Assembly (NCBI RefSeq): GCF_030389965.1
Contig: NZ_CP128400.1
Location: 1,054,001 to 1,118,000 of the forward strand
Direction: 5' to 3'
Length of the DNA stretch: 64,000 nt
Origin: Candidatus Chlorohelix allophototropha
Lineage (GTDB): Bacteria > Chloroflexota > Chloroflexia > Chloroheliales > Chloroheliaceae
Notes under the pieces: model-generated
Database searches by the model: none
What the model was told of the DNA's origin: nothing
Seen by the model: the letters and a program-made list of their open reading frames with translations, nothing else
Program-made: the position numbers and the translations under genes
Part shown: piece by piece, positions 53,253 through 62,991 of the stretch
How positions within the stretch are numbered: the stretch's first letter is position 1
How the letters are laid out: the number at the start of each line of letters is the position of its first letter

Positions 53253-54647
53253 CTACTTGGTAGTAATATTCATCTCCTTAGGCTTTACACCTTTCTCCAC
53301 CCAATTCTTCAACTCGTTCCAGGCGAAAACCATCTGGGACGGCTTGAAGTCGCAGTGCTTCGGACTCCAAGTGTTGGGGTCAACGTAGGGATTGAACGAG
53401 AATGCGCCGGGATCAACATTCTGCACCACAAAGCGCGAACTGTTATGTTGAGCCTGTACTTTGGCTTTCAGAGTAAGTTCGTGGCTATAAGGAACCAGTG
53501 GGTCAACCGTATTATGCACGCTCAGTACCTTCGCTTCAAAATCGCCTTTGGGGGTGTACCAGTTGTTCAAATAGGTAACCGCTTTCGGGTTATCCACTGC
53601 CAACTGATAAATGCCGCTGTTGATTGGGACACCAAACAGGTTAGGACCACCCGCATAGGTAGCTTTAGTATTACTATAGCCAATACCGCCTGCCGTCTGG
53701 ATTAGATCTGCAAACCCGGTAGTGGCACCCATCAATGCGGTAATAAAAGAGACAGGCTCAGGGGTTATACCGGCAGCAACACTGACTTGCTGGATAATAT
53801 ACTGAGCAGGGATATAAACCGATGGGTCTGGATATGCAGCCGCACCAAATAGAGTTGCTACTTGAGTTACTGCCTCTTGTGGAAGGACAGGTTTTCGGGG
53901 GTCTCCTAATGTGCCATCGAACGCTTTCAACTGGAAGGGAGTATTCAGCGTGTAGAAATCATACACCATCCTAAAATCTGCCAGATAGCGTACCTGCTCG
54001 TACCAACCAGACACCACGCCGCAGAAGGGCAACGCGCCGACATAATCATCCTCGTATTTTTCAATCAGCGCCATCACAACGTTGCCGCCCATCGAGTCGC
54101 CGATTATATACGCGCGGTGATTTCCAATCCGGTCAACCAGCTTTTTAAGCGATTGGGTGTTCTTCACCCCGTTCTCTACCGCATAGCCGTCTTTGCTATA
54201 TGCAGAGTAACCATAGGCAAAGCCCTGACCAAACGCCGTGTTCAGCACAGCCTTAATATTATCACCAACAGCCCACGGAGCGTTAAAATCCTGAGTTCCG
54301 GGATTGGCATAGCCGTGCGCATATAATACTACTTGATGATTCCAGTTAAACGGAATCTTGAGCAAGAATAACGCGCCATCCAGTTTGCCCGTAGCGGTTA
54401 TGGAACGCTCGGTGTTATTCGTTGTAACCTTCAGGTCAGTCACCCTATCAAACTTATTAGGAATAAGCTGATGTTCCCTATCAAACAAAATGGACGACTG
54501 AGCATTAACCGATTCAAAAGCCTGCTCGACCGTCGCCGCCGAAATCACAGTCTCATCGTAAGCCCATGCTTGGGGGATCGTGGTGAACATCAAAGCCATA
54601 AGAACTAACATACTCCAGAACAAATGCTGCAACTTGCGTTTTCTCAT
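53253..54647 (-). CDS. Secreted alpha/beta-hydrolase (esterase/lipase-like)
   Basis: 464 residues. Signal peptide about 1-29 (LFWSMLVLMALMFTTIPQAWA). HG oxyanion motif YAHGYANPG (about 110), nucleophile elbow GDSMGG (about 185-190), an Asp in SVHNTVDPLVP and a His in SPKHCDF near the C-terminus complete the Ser-Asp-His triad. Between them a large cap with Ile/Val-rich helices (about 250-350). Probably a secreted carboxylesterase; the substrate cannot be read. Ribosome site TGGAGG. There is no neighbour in the same transcript. Confidence 0.85.
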   Translation of the reverse strand: MRKRKLQHLFWSMLVLMALMFTTIPQAWAYDETVISAATVEQAFESVNAQSSILFDREHQLIPNKFDRVTDLKVTTNNTERSITATGKLDGALFLLKIPFNWNHQVVLYAHGYANPGTQDFNAPWAVGDNIKAVLNTAFGQGFAYGYSAYSKDGYAVENGVKNTQSLKKLVDRIGNHRAYIIGDSMGGNVVMALIEKYEDDYVGALPFCGVVSGWYEQVRYLADFRMVYDFYTLNTPFQLKAFDGTLGDPRKPVLPQEAVTQVATLFGAAAYPDPSVYIPAQYIIQQVSVAAGITPEPVSFITALMGATTGFADLIQTAGGIGYSNTKATYAGGPNLFGVPINSGIYQLAVDNPKAVTYLNNWYTPKGDFEAKVLSVHNTVDPLVPYSHELTLKAKVQAQHNSSRFVVQNVDPGAFSFNPYVDPNTWSPKHCDFKPSQMVFAWNELKNWVEKGVKPKEMNITTK

Positions 54648-55140
54648 TTTTCAACCTCCATACTGTAATTGTGAGTATCCCGCTAGCTAATACCTGCAAC
54701 TGGCGCAAACCAGAATTTTTTTCCACGTTTGCGGTGCGGGTAGTTTCCTTTGGTAGAGCGTGTTTCTCCGTTCCTTATCGGGGCGCAATTAATCGACCAG
54801 ACCGAAGGCTGGCTTTTTACGGCAACGTTGCACTAAGGGTTAATATGCTGCTACGATAAAAGCTGAAACGTTATTAGGGCAGGAACGGAGTTGTTTCGGT
54901 ATGTATTCAAGAAAGGGCAGTAGCTGACTTAAATGAGGGAGTAAAGCTAGCGCTGCTGCCACAAGAAATTAGGCAAAGGTTGATTTTGTAAACTATGTTA
55001 CGCTATTCACATTTTCATTATATCCCCATTTTACTGGCTTTTAAAGACTTAATTAGTGGATTTCTGTTGCTAAAAACTGTAAATTACTGTAAAAAATAAC
55101 AGTGATCGAGTAAGAATATTAATCTAAGATTAAACCGAAT
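54648..55140. other. Intergenic region, no gene seen
   Basis: About 490 bases between divergent genes. Only short, weak ORFs. Near the right end there are repeats of ACTGTAAA (about 55074-55095). No promoter good enough to call. Confidence 0.35.
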
Positions 55141-56025
55141 ATGAATAATTCAATTGAAATCAGCCAATACTTGAAACAGTTATGGGCTAATCCAGAGGCA
55201 CGCCAGAAACGGCATCTTGATCTTAGAACGGCACGTACCATCTCCTTAACCGACAATTACCCCGATACCGCAAGTTGGGCAGCGGCAAATATTGCTACCC
55301 AACTTCAGGAATCCACTAACTTCAAAGCCAACGGGTGTTTGCTAGATGTCGGGTGCGGCAGCGGTTTATATTTAAATTTGCTAGATGGTTCCTATAAATT
55401 CGCGGTAGGCATGGATAAATCTCCGGCAGCGCTGGCGCAATTTCCCGGCAATAGCGAAAAAGCACAGCCGCTACGAGGCGATATACTGAACCTCCCTTTT
55501 GCGCCGGAGACTTTTGGCGCAGCAATGGCAAACCGCATGCTAAATCTGACCGGGGCTATTCAGCGTGCCTTGAACGAAATCCGGCGAGTGTTGGTCACAC
55601 AAGGCTTGTTGTTCATTGTAACCGCCGAACGAGAAGAAGGCGCAACCTTGCGAAAAGCGCATGAAGCAGCACTGATAGAGAGCGGCTTTCCTGAACGCTT
55701 TTACACTCGTTCTAGTCCACCTGACCAGAGATTGGGACGCGAAAACGGCGAAAGGTGGTTGCGCGAAGCGGGATTTGAAGTGCGGCAAATACTGGATTAC
55801 GAGCGGGTAATTGCGCCTTTATCTTTAGCCGAAGCGCTGGAATTATATGCTACCGGATTGCTTTTCCAACGTTCGTTAGGCTTTGACGAACCCGGCATCG
55901 AACCTGAACGCTGGACAAAGCTTTATCAAGCAATGGAAGCAAGGTTGGCGGCTTTGCTAGAACTAGAGGGCAAACTGGAAATCCGCGATGGGGCAACCCT
56001 TTTTACTGCCTACAAATCGCTTTAA
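55141..56025 (+). CDS. Class I SAM-dependent methyltransferase
   Basis: 294 residues. Residues about 50-185 are a Methyltransf_11-type domain: CLLDVGCGSGLYLNLL (motif I, about 71-86), VGMDKSPAALAQF (motif II acidic Asp), GDILNLPFAPETFGAAMANRML (motif IV) and the post-motif RRVLVTQGLLFIV. The C-terminal about 100 residues are accessory. It resembles small-molecule methyltransferases; target unknown. No Shine-Dalgarno is seen before ATG, so the transcript may be leaderless or the start may be poorly translated. It is not in an obvious operon. Confidence 0.85.
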   Translation: MNNSIEISQYLKQLWANPEARQKRHLDLRTARTISLTDNYPDTASWAAANIATQLQESTNFKANGCLLDVGCGSGLYLNLLDGSYKFAVGMDKSPAALAQFPGNSEKAQPLRGDILNLPFAPETFGAAMANRMLNLTGAIQRALNEIRRVLVTQGLLFIVTAEREEGATLRKAHEAALIESGFPERFYTRSSPPDQRLGRENGERWLREAGFEVRQILDYERVIAPLSLAEALELYATGLLFQRSLGFDEPGIEPERWTKLYQAMEARLAALLELEGKLEIRDGATLFTAYKSL

Positions 56026-56424
56026 ATATGCCAGCAAAGGTATTCAGGCAAATTTGAACGAATGGCGCTTAAATTAGTTCAAATATTTGGCAAGGTTTAT
56101 TGTTTAGTGCAAACCTCGCGCAAAGATTTAAAGCAATTGTGTCAATTTAGAGGCTTGTCAGGGTCAAAGCAAGAAAATCACTGTTGGTAGCATAAACCCC
56201 GACTCTAACGGCAGGGTCTGTCCTATACTCCGTAAGTTGGTTATAATGTATTGAGGTTCTTTTGATTTTGATTCTAGTTTCAGAACCTAAATCTAACCAA
56301 AGGTAACCTTTTTTTTATTCGTAAATATTTGCCCTGCCAAACTCGTAAAAGTTGATTAATCGCTTTAAGAAAGGCTGTGGTAAAATGGATTTTATCGAAT
56401 TAGAGAGTCTTCCTTTGTTATGTA
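56026..56424. other. Intergenic region with a perfect 8-bp inverted repeat
   Basis: ATTTGAAC (56052-56059) pairs with GTTCAAAT (56077-56084) over a 17-base loop, 27 bases after the methyltransferase stop; it may be a weak terminator. The rest shows nothing. Confidence 0.4.
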
Positions 56425-56454
56425 TTGGTTAAATTAATGATACCAAAGTATAGT
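56425..56454 (+). promoter_or_regulatory. Candidate promoter of the FHA-ABC gene group
   Basis: TTGGTT (56425-56430), 18-base spacer, TATAGT (56449-56454), about 100 bases before the start codon. The -35 is weak. Confidence 0.4.
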
Positions 56455-56556
56455 GGCATTCTTCTATTTTCTACTATTATTTGTCCTTTTTTGTGTAGAA
56501 ATTTATTTCCAATTTTAGCCTGATTGTTAAATCTACTTTTAGCCGGGGAATATAGC

Positions 56557-59172
56557 GTGAGTGACACTAAAACAGGCGCAAGCCAGCGAACATCCTCTCA
56601 AATCTCTGCCAGACTCTTTATGTTGGCAGGAACACAACAAGGGCGCGAATATCCTTTGGTTGACCGTGTAACCACAATTGGACGCGGTATCAATAATGAT
56701 ATTGTAATTTCTGACCCTCAAACCAGCCGCCGCCATGTTGAAATCACTTTTGAGAATGGGGTTTATACCGCCATAGATCAGGGCAGCGCCAACGGTTTTT
56801 ACGTTAACGAACACCAAACCCAACGCGCCGTGTTGAAAGATGGAGATATTATTACCATTGGGCTGGTCAGGATGGCGTTCCGAACCACGCAAGGCGAGTT
56901 ACCCGCTCTTAATCTGCCCCCGGCTTCTACCGGGATTAATATTCCGCTGATCGAGCCTACCGCTATCCTGCAAAGCGCACCGCCGCCTGCTCAGGCAGTA
57001 CCACCCCCACCAACCGGAGTTGCGGTAGTGCCTACGCCGATAGATGAGCGCGGTTTGGAGCAAATTGACTTGCGCGTTCGACAACTCACCGCGATTGGGC
57101 GCGACCGCACTGCTAACGAGATTGTACTGGATAACCCCCAAGTTTCGCGCCGTCATGCCCAGATTATCAATCAAAACAATTCTATCACCTTGAACGACTT
57201 GCGCAGCACCAATGGAACCTTTATCAATGGAAACCGAATAAGCGAACCAACGATATTAAATGACGGTGATTTGGTAAATATCGGACCGTTTCGCTTTATG
57301 TTTTCGCAGGGTTTTCTGTATCGCAGCCAAGATGATGACAGCATACGTATTGATGTGTTGAGCCTGAGCAAGCAAGTCAACCCGAATACGACTCTTCTGC
57401 ACAACTGCACTTTTACAATTTTGCCGCGCGAATTTGTGGCGATTGTAGGCGGTAGCGGCACCGGAAAATCTACCCTCATGGATGCAATCAGCGGAGTACG
57501 AATTGCCAATAAAGGGTCGGTGCTGTACAACCGAGCCGAATATTACCCCCAAATGGAGGTATATCGTTCTGCCATTGGCTATGTCCCGCAGGATGATATT
57601 GTGCCAACCGAATTGACGGTGGAGAGCGCGTTGAGATATGCCGCGCGGCTGCGTTTGCCGGAGGATACCAGCGCAGAGGAATTCAAAGAACGGCTCGAAG
57701 ATGTAATGGACGATTTGAGCCTCACCCAAAGGCGCGATACTCCCATAAATCTATTGAGCGGCGGACAGCGCAAAAGAGTAAGCATAGCAGCAGAATTGAT
57801 CAGCAAACCAAGCCTGTTCTTTCTAGATGAACCTACCAGCGGGTTAGATCCCGGTCTAGAAGGGCGTATGATGCAACTGTTGCGCAAGTTAGCAGATCAG
57901 GGGCGCACCGTAGTGCTGATTACCCACGCTACTCAAAATGTGGAGCTTTGCGATAGGGTGCTGTTCCTAGCGCGAGGCGGGTTTGTGGCTTTCTACGGGA
58001 AACCAACAGACGCACTCACTTATTTTGGTGTTCAGAAATTCCCCGATATTTATACTAAGCTGGAACAAGAACGCAGCCCCGAAGAGTGGGCGCAGTTATT
58101 CCAGCAATCAGCCTATTACAACCGGAATGTGGTATCACGCTTGCGAGCAGTGGCAGGCGAGGCTAACAAATACGGCATCAACGTTGAGAATAGCGTTTCG
58201 GTATCCGGTTTGATCAACCAAGTCATGCAAACAATGCCCAAGGTTTTGTTCCGCCATGCCAAAGTGCGGGTTTCAGCCTTAACCCAATACCTGATTCTCA
58301 CCCGCCGCTATTTTGAAACGCTGCTGGCGGATCGCCGAAACCTAATAACCTTGCTGGTACAAGCGCCCATAATCGCTTTGCTGTTGGTGCTGGTCTTTAA
58401 CCGAAGCGATTGGGATTCCGACACCGGAGATTTCGGCAGCGCCAAGTCACTGGTATTTATGATGACCATCGTAGCGGTCTGGTTCGGAACAAACAACGCT
58501 GCCCGCGAAATCGTCAAGGAAAACAGCATCTACCGACGCGAAAGGCGTATCGGGTTAAAGCTCGCACCCTATATATTTTCTAAGCTAACGGTGCAATTCT
58601 TGCTGGTGTTGGTTCAGACCCTGCTAATGATGCTGATTTTATGGTTGGGAATAGGCTTAAACAAGCCCTCTCCCGAATACCTGTTTTATATATTCCTGAC
58701 GATGTTACTTACTGCCCTGAGTGGGGTTACGATGGGTTTACTAATTAGTGCGCTCAGCAAAAACAGCGATCGCGCTAATTACTTTGTACCATTAATCCTG
58801 ATTCCCCAGATCATTTTTAGCGGGGCAGTGGTGGCGCTTGATAAAATGGGGGCGATTGGTCACGTAATATCTTCTGTAATGGTGGCACGTTGGGGTTATG
58901 AAGCCACCGGTTCGTTAGTTGGTTTGGATAACCTGCCTTCACCCAAAATCAGGTTTTCAGGACCACCCCCTGAATTTGCCGCAGATTTGGAAAGACTTTT
59001 CCGAGGTAGCCTGAAATATGATGCACCTGATTGGTATTTGATTCCCAAGCGTAACCTAGAATTTGATGTAAGTGTTTATCTGCGTTGGGGCATTATCGGT
59101 CTTATAATAGTAGTAAGCATTACCCTGATATTTTTGTTTCAGTATCGTAAGGATAGGGATTACAGCAAGTAA
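56557..59172 (+). CDS. FHA-FHA-ABC transporter fusion (ABCG-type exporter)
   Basis: 871 residues from GTG at 56557; GGGGA upstream decides the start over an in-frame TTG at 56524. FHA 1 about 22-105 (TIGRGINNDIVISDPQTSRRH, GSANGFYVNEH) and FHA 2 about 160-255 (AIGRDRTANEIVLDNPQVSRRH, STNGTFINGNR): phosphothreonine-binding modules. ABC ATPase about 268-500: Walker A GGSGTGKST (298-306), signature LLSGGQRKRVS, Walker B LFFLDEPTSGLD. About six membrane spans from about 600 (LITLLVQAPIIALLLVLVF) to the end. It is a half-transporter of the White/ABCG group, probably a dimer. The FHA domains would bind partners phosphorylated by the kinase two genes downstream. Confidence 0.92.
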   Translation: MSDTKTGASQRTSSQISARLFMLAGTQQGREYPLVDRVTTIGRGINNDIVISDPQTSRRHVEITFENGVYTAIDQGSANGFYVNEHQTQRAVLKDGDIITIGLVRMAFRTTQGELPALNLPPASTGINIPLIEPTAILQSAPPPAQAVPPPPTGVAVVPTPIDERGLEQIDLRVRQLTAIGRDRTANEIVLDNPQVSRRHAQIINQNNSITLNDLRSTNGTFINGNRISEPTILNDGDLVNIGPFRFMFSQGFLYRSQDDDSIRIDVLSLSKQVNPNTTLLHNCTFTILPREFVAIVGGSGTGKSTLMDAISGVRIANKGSVLYNRAEYYPQMEVYRSAIGYVPQDDIVPTELTVESALRYAARLRLPEDTSAEEFKERLEDVMDDLSLTQRRDTPINLLSGGQRKRVSIAAELISKPSLFFLDEPTSGLDPGLEGRMMQLLRKLADQGRTVVLITHATQNVELCDRVLFLARGGFVAFYGKPTDALTYFGVQKFPDIYTKLEQERSPEEWAQLFQQSAYYNRNVVSRLRAVAGEANKYGINVENSVSVSGLINQVMQTMPKVLFRHAKVRVSALTQYLILTRRYFETLLADRRNLITLLVQAPIIALLLVLVFNRSDWDSDTGDFGSAKSLVFMMTIVAVWFGTNNAAREIVKENSIYRRERRIGLKLAPYIFSKLTVQFLLVLVQTLLMMLILWLGIGLNKPSPEYLFYIFLTMLLTALSGVTMGLLISALSKNSDRANYFVPLILIPQIIFSGAVVALDKMGAIGHVISSVMVARWGYEATGSLVGLDNLPSPKIRFSGPPPEFAADLERLFRGSLKYDAPDWYLIPKRNLEFDVSVYLRWGIIGLIIVVSITLIFLFQYRKDRDYSK

Positions 59173-59232
59173 GTTGTTTGTACTAACTTGTTAATACCGA
59201 TTTTGTTTAAATTTATTTTAGGGGGATAAGCG

Positions 59233-60375
59233 ATGCCAAAAGTAATCATTAACGGGAAGGCGTATCCGGCTGAAGTGGGCGAAACGCTTTTGGAAGTAGC
59301 TCGAAGAAACGGAGCGCATGTCGGTTTTATATGTGATGGACAAGGTATTTGTACTACCTGTGAATGTAAGGTTCTTGAGGGAAAAAGCTCTCTCAGCAAA
59401 CCTGAGGCGAGAGAAAAAGCTAGGATTCTCAATCGGTTACGTAAAAATTACCGATTGGCTTGCCAGACTCGGCTTGTAGATGAAGGTGAAGTTCAGGTAA
59501 TAAGCCGTGTCGAAATCCTGCGGCGACAATTCATCTATTCTTTCTTGCCGCCTTCAGGACAATCGCGCCTCAAAAACTCTTGGCAAATAGTTTCCAACAT
59601 AGCGGAAATCACTGCCGACACATTGAAACAAACACCAACCGGAATACCAAGCGTACTCAAGCAAGTCCCATCTTTGCGTTCAGAACTCTCGTTGCGTAAC
59701 CTGAAGAATTATCTGGGTGATACTGTCAAAGTAATTAATCATACTAATTCGGGGGCTGAGCTTGCTGCCCTTCCAGAACCCAAAGCGACTACCGTGAAAA
59801 ATTTGGTCGAAGCAGTAAAATCGGCAGAGTTGCCTGCGCCTGCTCCCGCTAAGGTCGCCCCTGCCCCTGCCCCTGCGCCAGTACAGGTCGCGCCTACTCC
59901 ACCACCACCGCCTGCTCCCGCGCCCGTACAGGTCGCACCCACTCTACCACCACCGCCAGCACCTGCGGTAAAAGTGGAAGCCCCTGCGCCCGTACAAGCC
60001 GCACCTACTACTCCTCCACCGCCAGCACCTGTGGTAAAAGTGGAAGCCCCTGCACCTGTGCAAGCGATACCCACTCCGCCACCTACTCCCGCTAAGGTAG
60101 TAGAAACACCCCCTACCGCCCCTAGATTCGAGCGGAATAACCTGCAAAAAATTGAGGGTATCGGTCCTAGAATTTCCAGCGTTTTGAATAAGTCAGGAAT
60201 TTACACTTACAAGCAGTTGGCGGAAACCCCGGTTATAGTGCTACAAGAAATATTGCTGGCAGAGGGGTTAAAGCTGAATGACCCTACTTCCTTCCCGACA
60301 CAGGCAAAACTGGCGCAGGAAGAAAAATGGGAAGAGTTGCAAGCTTTGCAAGATCGCCTGAAGGGCGGACGCTAA
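59233..60375 (+). CDS. 2Fe-2S ferredoxin domain fused to Pro-rich linker and C-terminal helix-hairpin-helix domain
   Basis: 380 residues. N-terminal 1-90: 2Fe-2S ferredoxin with Cys34, Cys40, Cys43 (C-x5-C-x2-C) and Cys77, in CDGQGICTTCEC and ACQTRL; the extra Cys45 is unusual. About 90-190: helical connector. About 195-300: Ala/Pro-rich repeats (PAPAPVQVAP, PPPAPAVKVEAPAPVQ), a flexible linker. About 305-380: DUF4332-like helix-hairpin-helix (KIEGIGPRISSVLNKSG). Not a normal electron carrier architecture. It has a good GGGG ribosome site, 60 bases after the ABC gene and 18 before the kinase gene, so it is probably one operon. Role in the signalling group is unknown. Confidence 0.85.
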   Translation: MPKVIINGKAYPAEVGETLLEVARRNGAHVGFICDGQGICTTCECKVLEGKSSLSKPEAREKARILNRLRKNYRLACQTRLVDEGEVQVISRVEILRRQFIYSFLPPSGQSRLKNSWQIVSNIAEITADTLKQTPTGIPSVLKQVPSLRSELSLRNLKNYLGDTVKVINHTNSGAELAALPEPKATTVKNLVEAVKSAELPAPAPAKVAPAPAPAPVQVAPTPPPPPAPAPVQVAPTLPPPPAPAVKVEAPAPVQAAPTTPPPPAPVVKVEAPAPVQAIPTPPPTPAKVVETPPTAPRFERNNLQKIEGIGPRISSVLNKSGIYTYKQLAETPVIVLQEILLAEGLKLNDPTSFPTQAKLAQEEKWEELQALQDRLKGGR

Positions 60376-60393
60376 CTTTAACGGGAGAACGGG

Positions 60394-62913
60394 ATGGCAA
60401 CGGGCGAAATCAAACAAATCGGACCTTACGAAGTAAGAGGAGTGCTAGGCAAAGGAGGCATGGCGATAGTGTATCGCTGCTACCAGCCAAACCTTAATCG
60501 TGAAGTTGCAATAAAAGTGATGTCTGCCCGTTTTATTGACGACGCTGCAACAGTTGAGCGTTTCAAGCGAGAAGCGTTTGCCATCGCCAGTTTGCACCAT
60601 CCCAATATCCTGACAGTGTTTGATACCGGGCAATTTGGAGATGTACCCTATATTGTAACCGAACTGTTGAGCGGCAAAACCTTGCGCGAAAGGCTCGGTA
60701 AGCCGCTTGATTTGAATTATGCTTCACGTATTTTGCTACAGGTCGCCAGCGCGCTGGATTATGCGCATGAGAACGGGATTGTACATCGCGATGTAAAACC
60801 CAGCAATGTGCTGCTTGACCAACGCGACCGAGCGGTATTGAGCGATTTCGGAATCGTAAAATTGCTCAACGACCGCGCTAATATGCATCTAACAGCTACC
60901 GGAATCGGCGTTGGAACCCCTGAATACATGAGTCCTGAACAGGGCATGGGCGAGCCGTTGGACGGTAGAAGCGATCAGTATTCGCTAGGTGTTATGCTCT
61001 ACGAAATGATAACGGGAGTGACACCCTTCCGCGCCGATACGCCCATCGCCATCCTAATGGCGCATGTAAATCGCCCATTGCCTGACCCACGCCAGCACAA
61101 TTCTGAGCTTCCACCGGAAGTGGTTGAAATTCTTTACAAGACTCTTTCCAAAAACCCGAATGACCGCTACAAAACTTGCACCGAGTTTGCGATGGCGTTT
61201 GAGCATGCCATTCAAAATCCGACCCTGAATGTACCGCTCAGATCAGTTTCACCCCAACCAGACCCAACCATCAGCGCGCGCAACCTCACAACGGGCGATG
61301 CTACTATGCCCGTTGATGTATTGAAGGAATTGAGGCAAAATACGCCTCCGCCTCCTTCCGAAAACCTTGATAGGCTTTCTACTCAGATTTCTATGCATGA
61401 TGTGTCAGTAGAACCTTCTAATAATGTCACGCGCGTAAGTGAAGCAACTATAACGCCCGGTGAAGCAACCACCCGTTTGGGTACACCGTCCGCGGGTACG
61501 CCAATTCCGCCGCCACCTTATGCAAACTATAACAACCCTCAAACTTTCCAGCCTTACCCAACACCGCCCGGCGGCACACCCGTTCCCCCACCTTATTTCC
61601 CGCCGCAACCCGCTAAAAAAGGCCGAGGAGGGGTGGTTGCATTGGTTGTAGGGATTGTGGCAGTAGTTATCATAGTCAGTGTGGTGGTAATTGTGCTGGT
61701 CGCGTCCAAAGGAATAGCAGGCAACGATACCCCCACAGCAGTTGCTATAACCACCAATTCGACTCAGACTACTGCTACAACGGAGATTACCCAAACTAGC
61801 GCAACAACTCTACCCACTACGACAACTCCAGAGGTCACTACCGCCACAACCTCTACCGGTATTACCGCTACAACAACCCAAGCGCCAGTTACTACCGCCG
61901 CCACTCCGCCTCCGGTCGCAACATTAGCAGCAACGGAGGCAGCCATATTGAGCGAGCATAGTAACTCCGTGCCAATAGCGGCATGGTCGCCCGATGGCAA
62001 AACGCTAGCGACCGGTTCGTGGGATAATACGGCGCGTTTGTGGAATTCGCAAGGCAAATCTTTTGCAACCCTCACCGGGCATACCGGCTGGGTAGTGATT
62101 GTGGCATGGTCGCCCGATGGCAAAATGCTAGCAACTGGTTCGCTGGACAGCACAATCAGGCTCTGGAAAGCGGACGGCACTTTCATAAGTGAATTAAAAG
62201 GACACAGCGCAGAAGTAACCAATATTGCGTGGTCGCCCGATGGCAAAACTTTAGCTTCCGGCTCGAAAGATTACAGTGTGCGCCTGTGGAGCGCGGATGG
62301 CAAGCCCGTAGCAACTTTGCAAGGACATACCAATACGGTAGTGTTAGTTACTTGGTCGCCCGATGGCAAAACATTGGCTTCCGGCTCATGGGATAAAACC
62401 GTCCATTTGTGGAGCGCAGAGGGCAAGCCGATAGCAACTTTGCAAGGGCATACTGGTGAAGTAAGTATGGTAGCGTGGTCGCCCGATGGTAAAGTGGTGG
62501 CATCCGCTTCAAAAGACAAAACTGTGCGCTTGTGGAGCGCCGAAGGGAAAGCCATTGCAACCCTCACCGGGCATAGTGATGAGGTTTATACGCTGGCGTG
62601 GTCGCCCGATAGTAAATATCTCGCTTCTAGTTCGGGTGATAAATCAATCCGGTTGTGGAATGAGGACGGAAAATACCTACTCAGCTTTAATGGACATCAA
62701 GGTCCGGTCTATACGCTAGCGTGGTCGCCTGATAGTAAATACCTCGCTTCCGGTTCAGGCGATAAAACCGCCCGTATCTGGAATCCTGAAGGCAAAGAAC
62801 TGGCAGTTTTGAACGGGCATACCGACCTGATCAGTACCGTTATCTGGTCGCCCGATGGCAAATCTCTGGTTACATGTTCTTACGATAAAACCGCGCGCAT
62901 CTGGAAAATTTAA
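60394..62913 (+). CDS. Membrane Ser/Thr protein kinase with extracellular WD40 propeller
   Basis: 839 residues. Kinase domain about 12-275: GKGGMAIVYR (Gly-rich loop), VAIKVM (Lys41), HRDVKPSN (Asp133), SDFGIVK (Asp151) and TPEYMSPEQ; Hanks type, PknB-like. Pro/Thr-rich linker, one membrane span about 413-437 (VVALVVGIVAVVIIVSVVVIV), then a Thr/Pro linker and eight WD40 repeats (about 517-839, each WSPDGKxLASGSxDKTxRLW). The kinase faces the cytoplasm and the propeller the outside, suggesting a sensor kinase. Eight repeats rather than seven is unusual. The FHA-ABC protein upstream is a likely phospho-partner. A second kinase gene with the same start follows at 63972. Confidence 0.93.
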   Translation: MATGEIKQIGPYEVRGVLGKGGMAIVYRCYQPNLNREVAIKVMSARFIDDAATVERFKREAFAIASLHHPNILTVFDTGQFGDVPYIVTELLSGKTLRERLGKPLDLNYASRILLQVASALDYAHENGIVHRDVKPSNVLLDQRDRAVLSDFGIVKLLNDRANMHLTATGIGVGTPEYMSPEQGMGEPLDGRSDQYSLGVMLYEMITGVTPFRADTPIAILMAHVNRPLPDPRQHNSELPPEVVEILYKTLSKNPNDRYKTCTEFAMAFEHAIQNPTLNVPLRSVSPQPDPTISARNLTTGDATMPVDVLKELRQNTPPPPSENLDRLSTQISMHDVSVEPSNNVTRVSEATITPGEATTRLGTPSAGTPIPPPPYANYNNPQTFQPYPTPPGGTPVPPPYFPPQPAKKGRGGVVALVVGIVAVVIIVSVVVIVLVASKGIAGNDTPTAVAITTNSTQTTATTEITQTSATTLPTTTTPEVTTATTSTGITATTTQAPVTTAATPPPVATLAATEAAILSEHSNSVPIAAWSPDGKTLATGSWDNTARLWNSQGKSFATLTGHTGWVVIVAWSPDGKMLATGSLDSTIRLWKADGTFISELKGHSAEVTNIAWSPDGKTLASGSKDYSVRLWSADGKPVATLQGHTNTVVLVTWSPDGKTLASGSWDKTVHLWSAEGKPIATLQGHTGEVSMVAWSPDGKVVASASKDKTVRLWSAEGKAIATLTGHSDEVYTLAWSPDSKYLASSSGDKSIRLWNEDGKYLLSFNGHQGPVYTLAWSPDSKYLASGSGDKTARIWNPEGKELAVLNGHTDLISTVIWSPDGKSLVTCSYDKTARIWKI
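61945..62913 (+). repeat. Eight WD40-coding tandem repeats (about 120-123 bp)
   Basis: TGGTCGCCCGATGGCAAA or close variants begin each repeat, eight times. The near-identical DNA suggests recent duplication or gene conversion within the kinase gene. Confidence 0.85.
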
Positions 62914-62991
62914 AGCGACCAAACTTTTAGAGCGGATTTACGTTATATGAACGTGAATATAAATAAGACTTTTGCTTAAGGGTATTTGTTG

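Noticed and set aside
54671-54859. 62-codon ORF in the gap before the methyltransferase
   Set aside because: No ribosome site, atypical composition, no motif.
56524-56556. TTG start for the FHA-ABC gene
   Set aside because: GGGGA lies after it and just before the GTG at 56557.
59739-60147. Gly/Ala/Thr-rich ORFs on the minus strand opposite the Pro-rich linker
   Set aside because: Pure shadow of the repetitive CCT/GCC coding sequence of the ferredoxin fusion gene.
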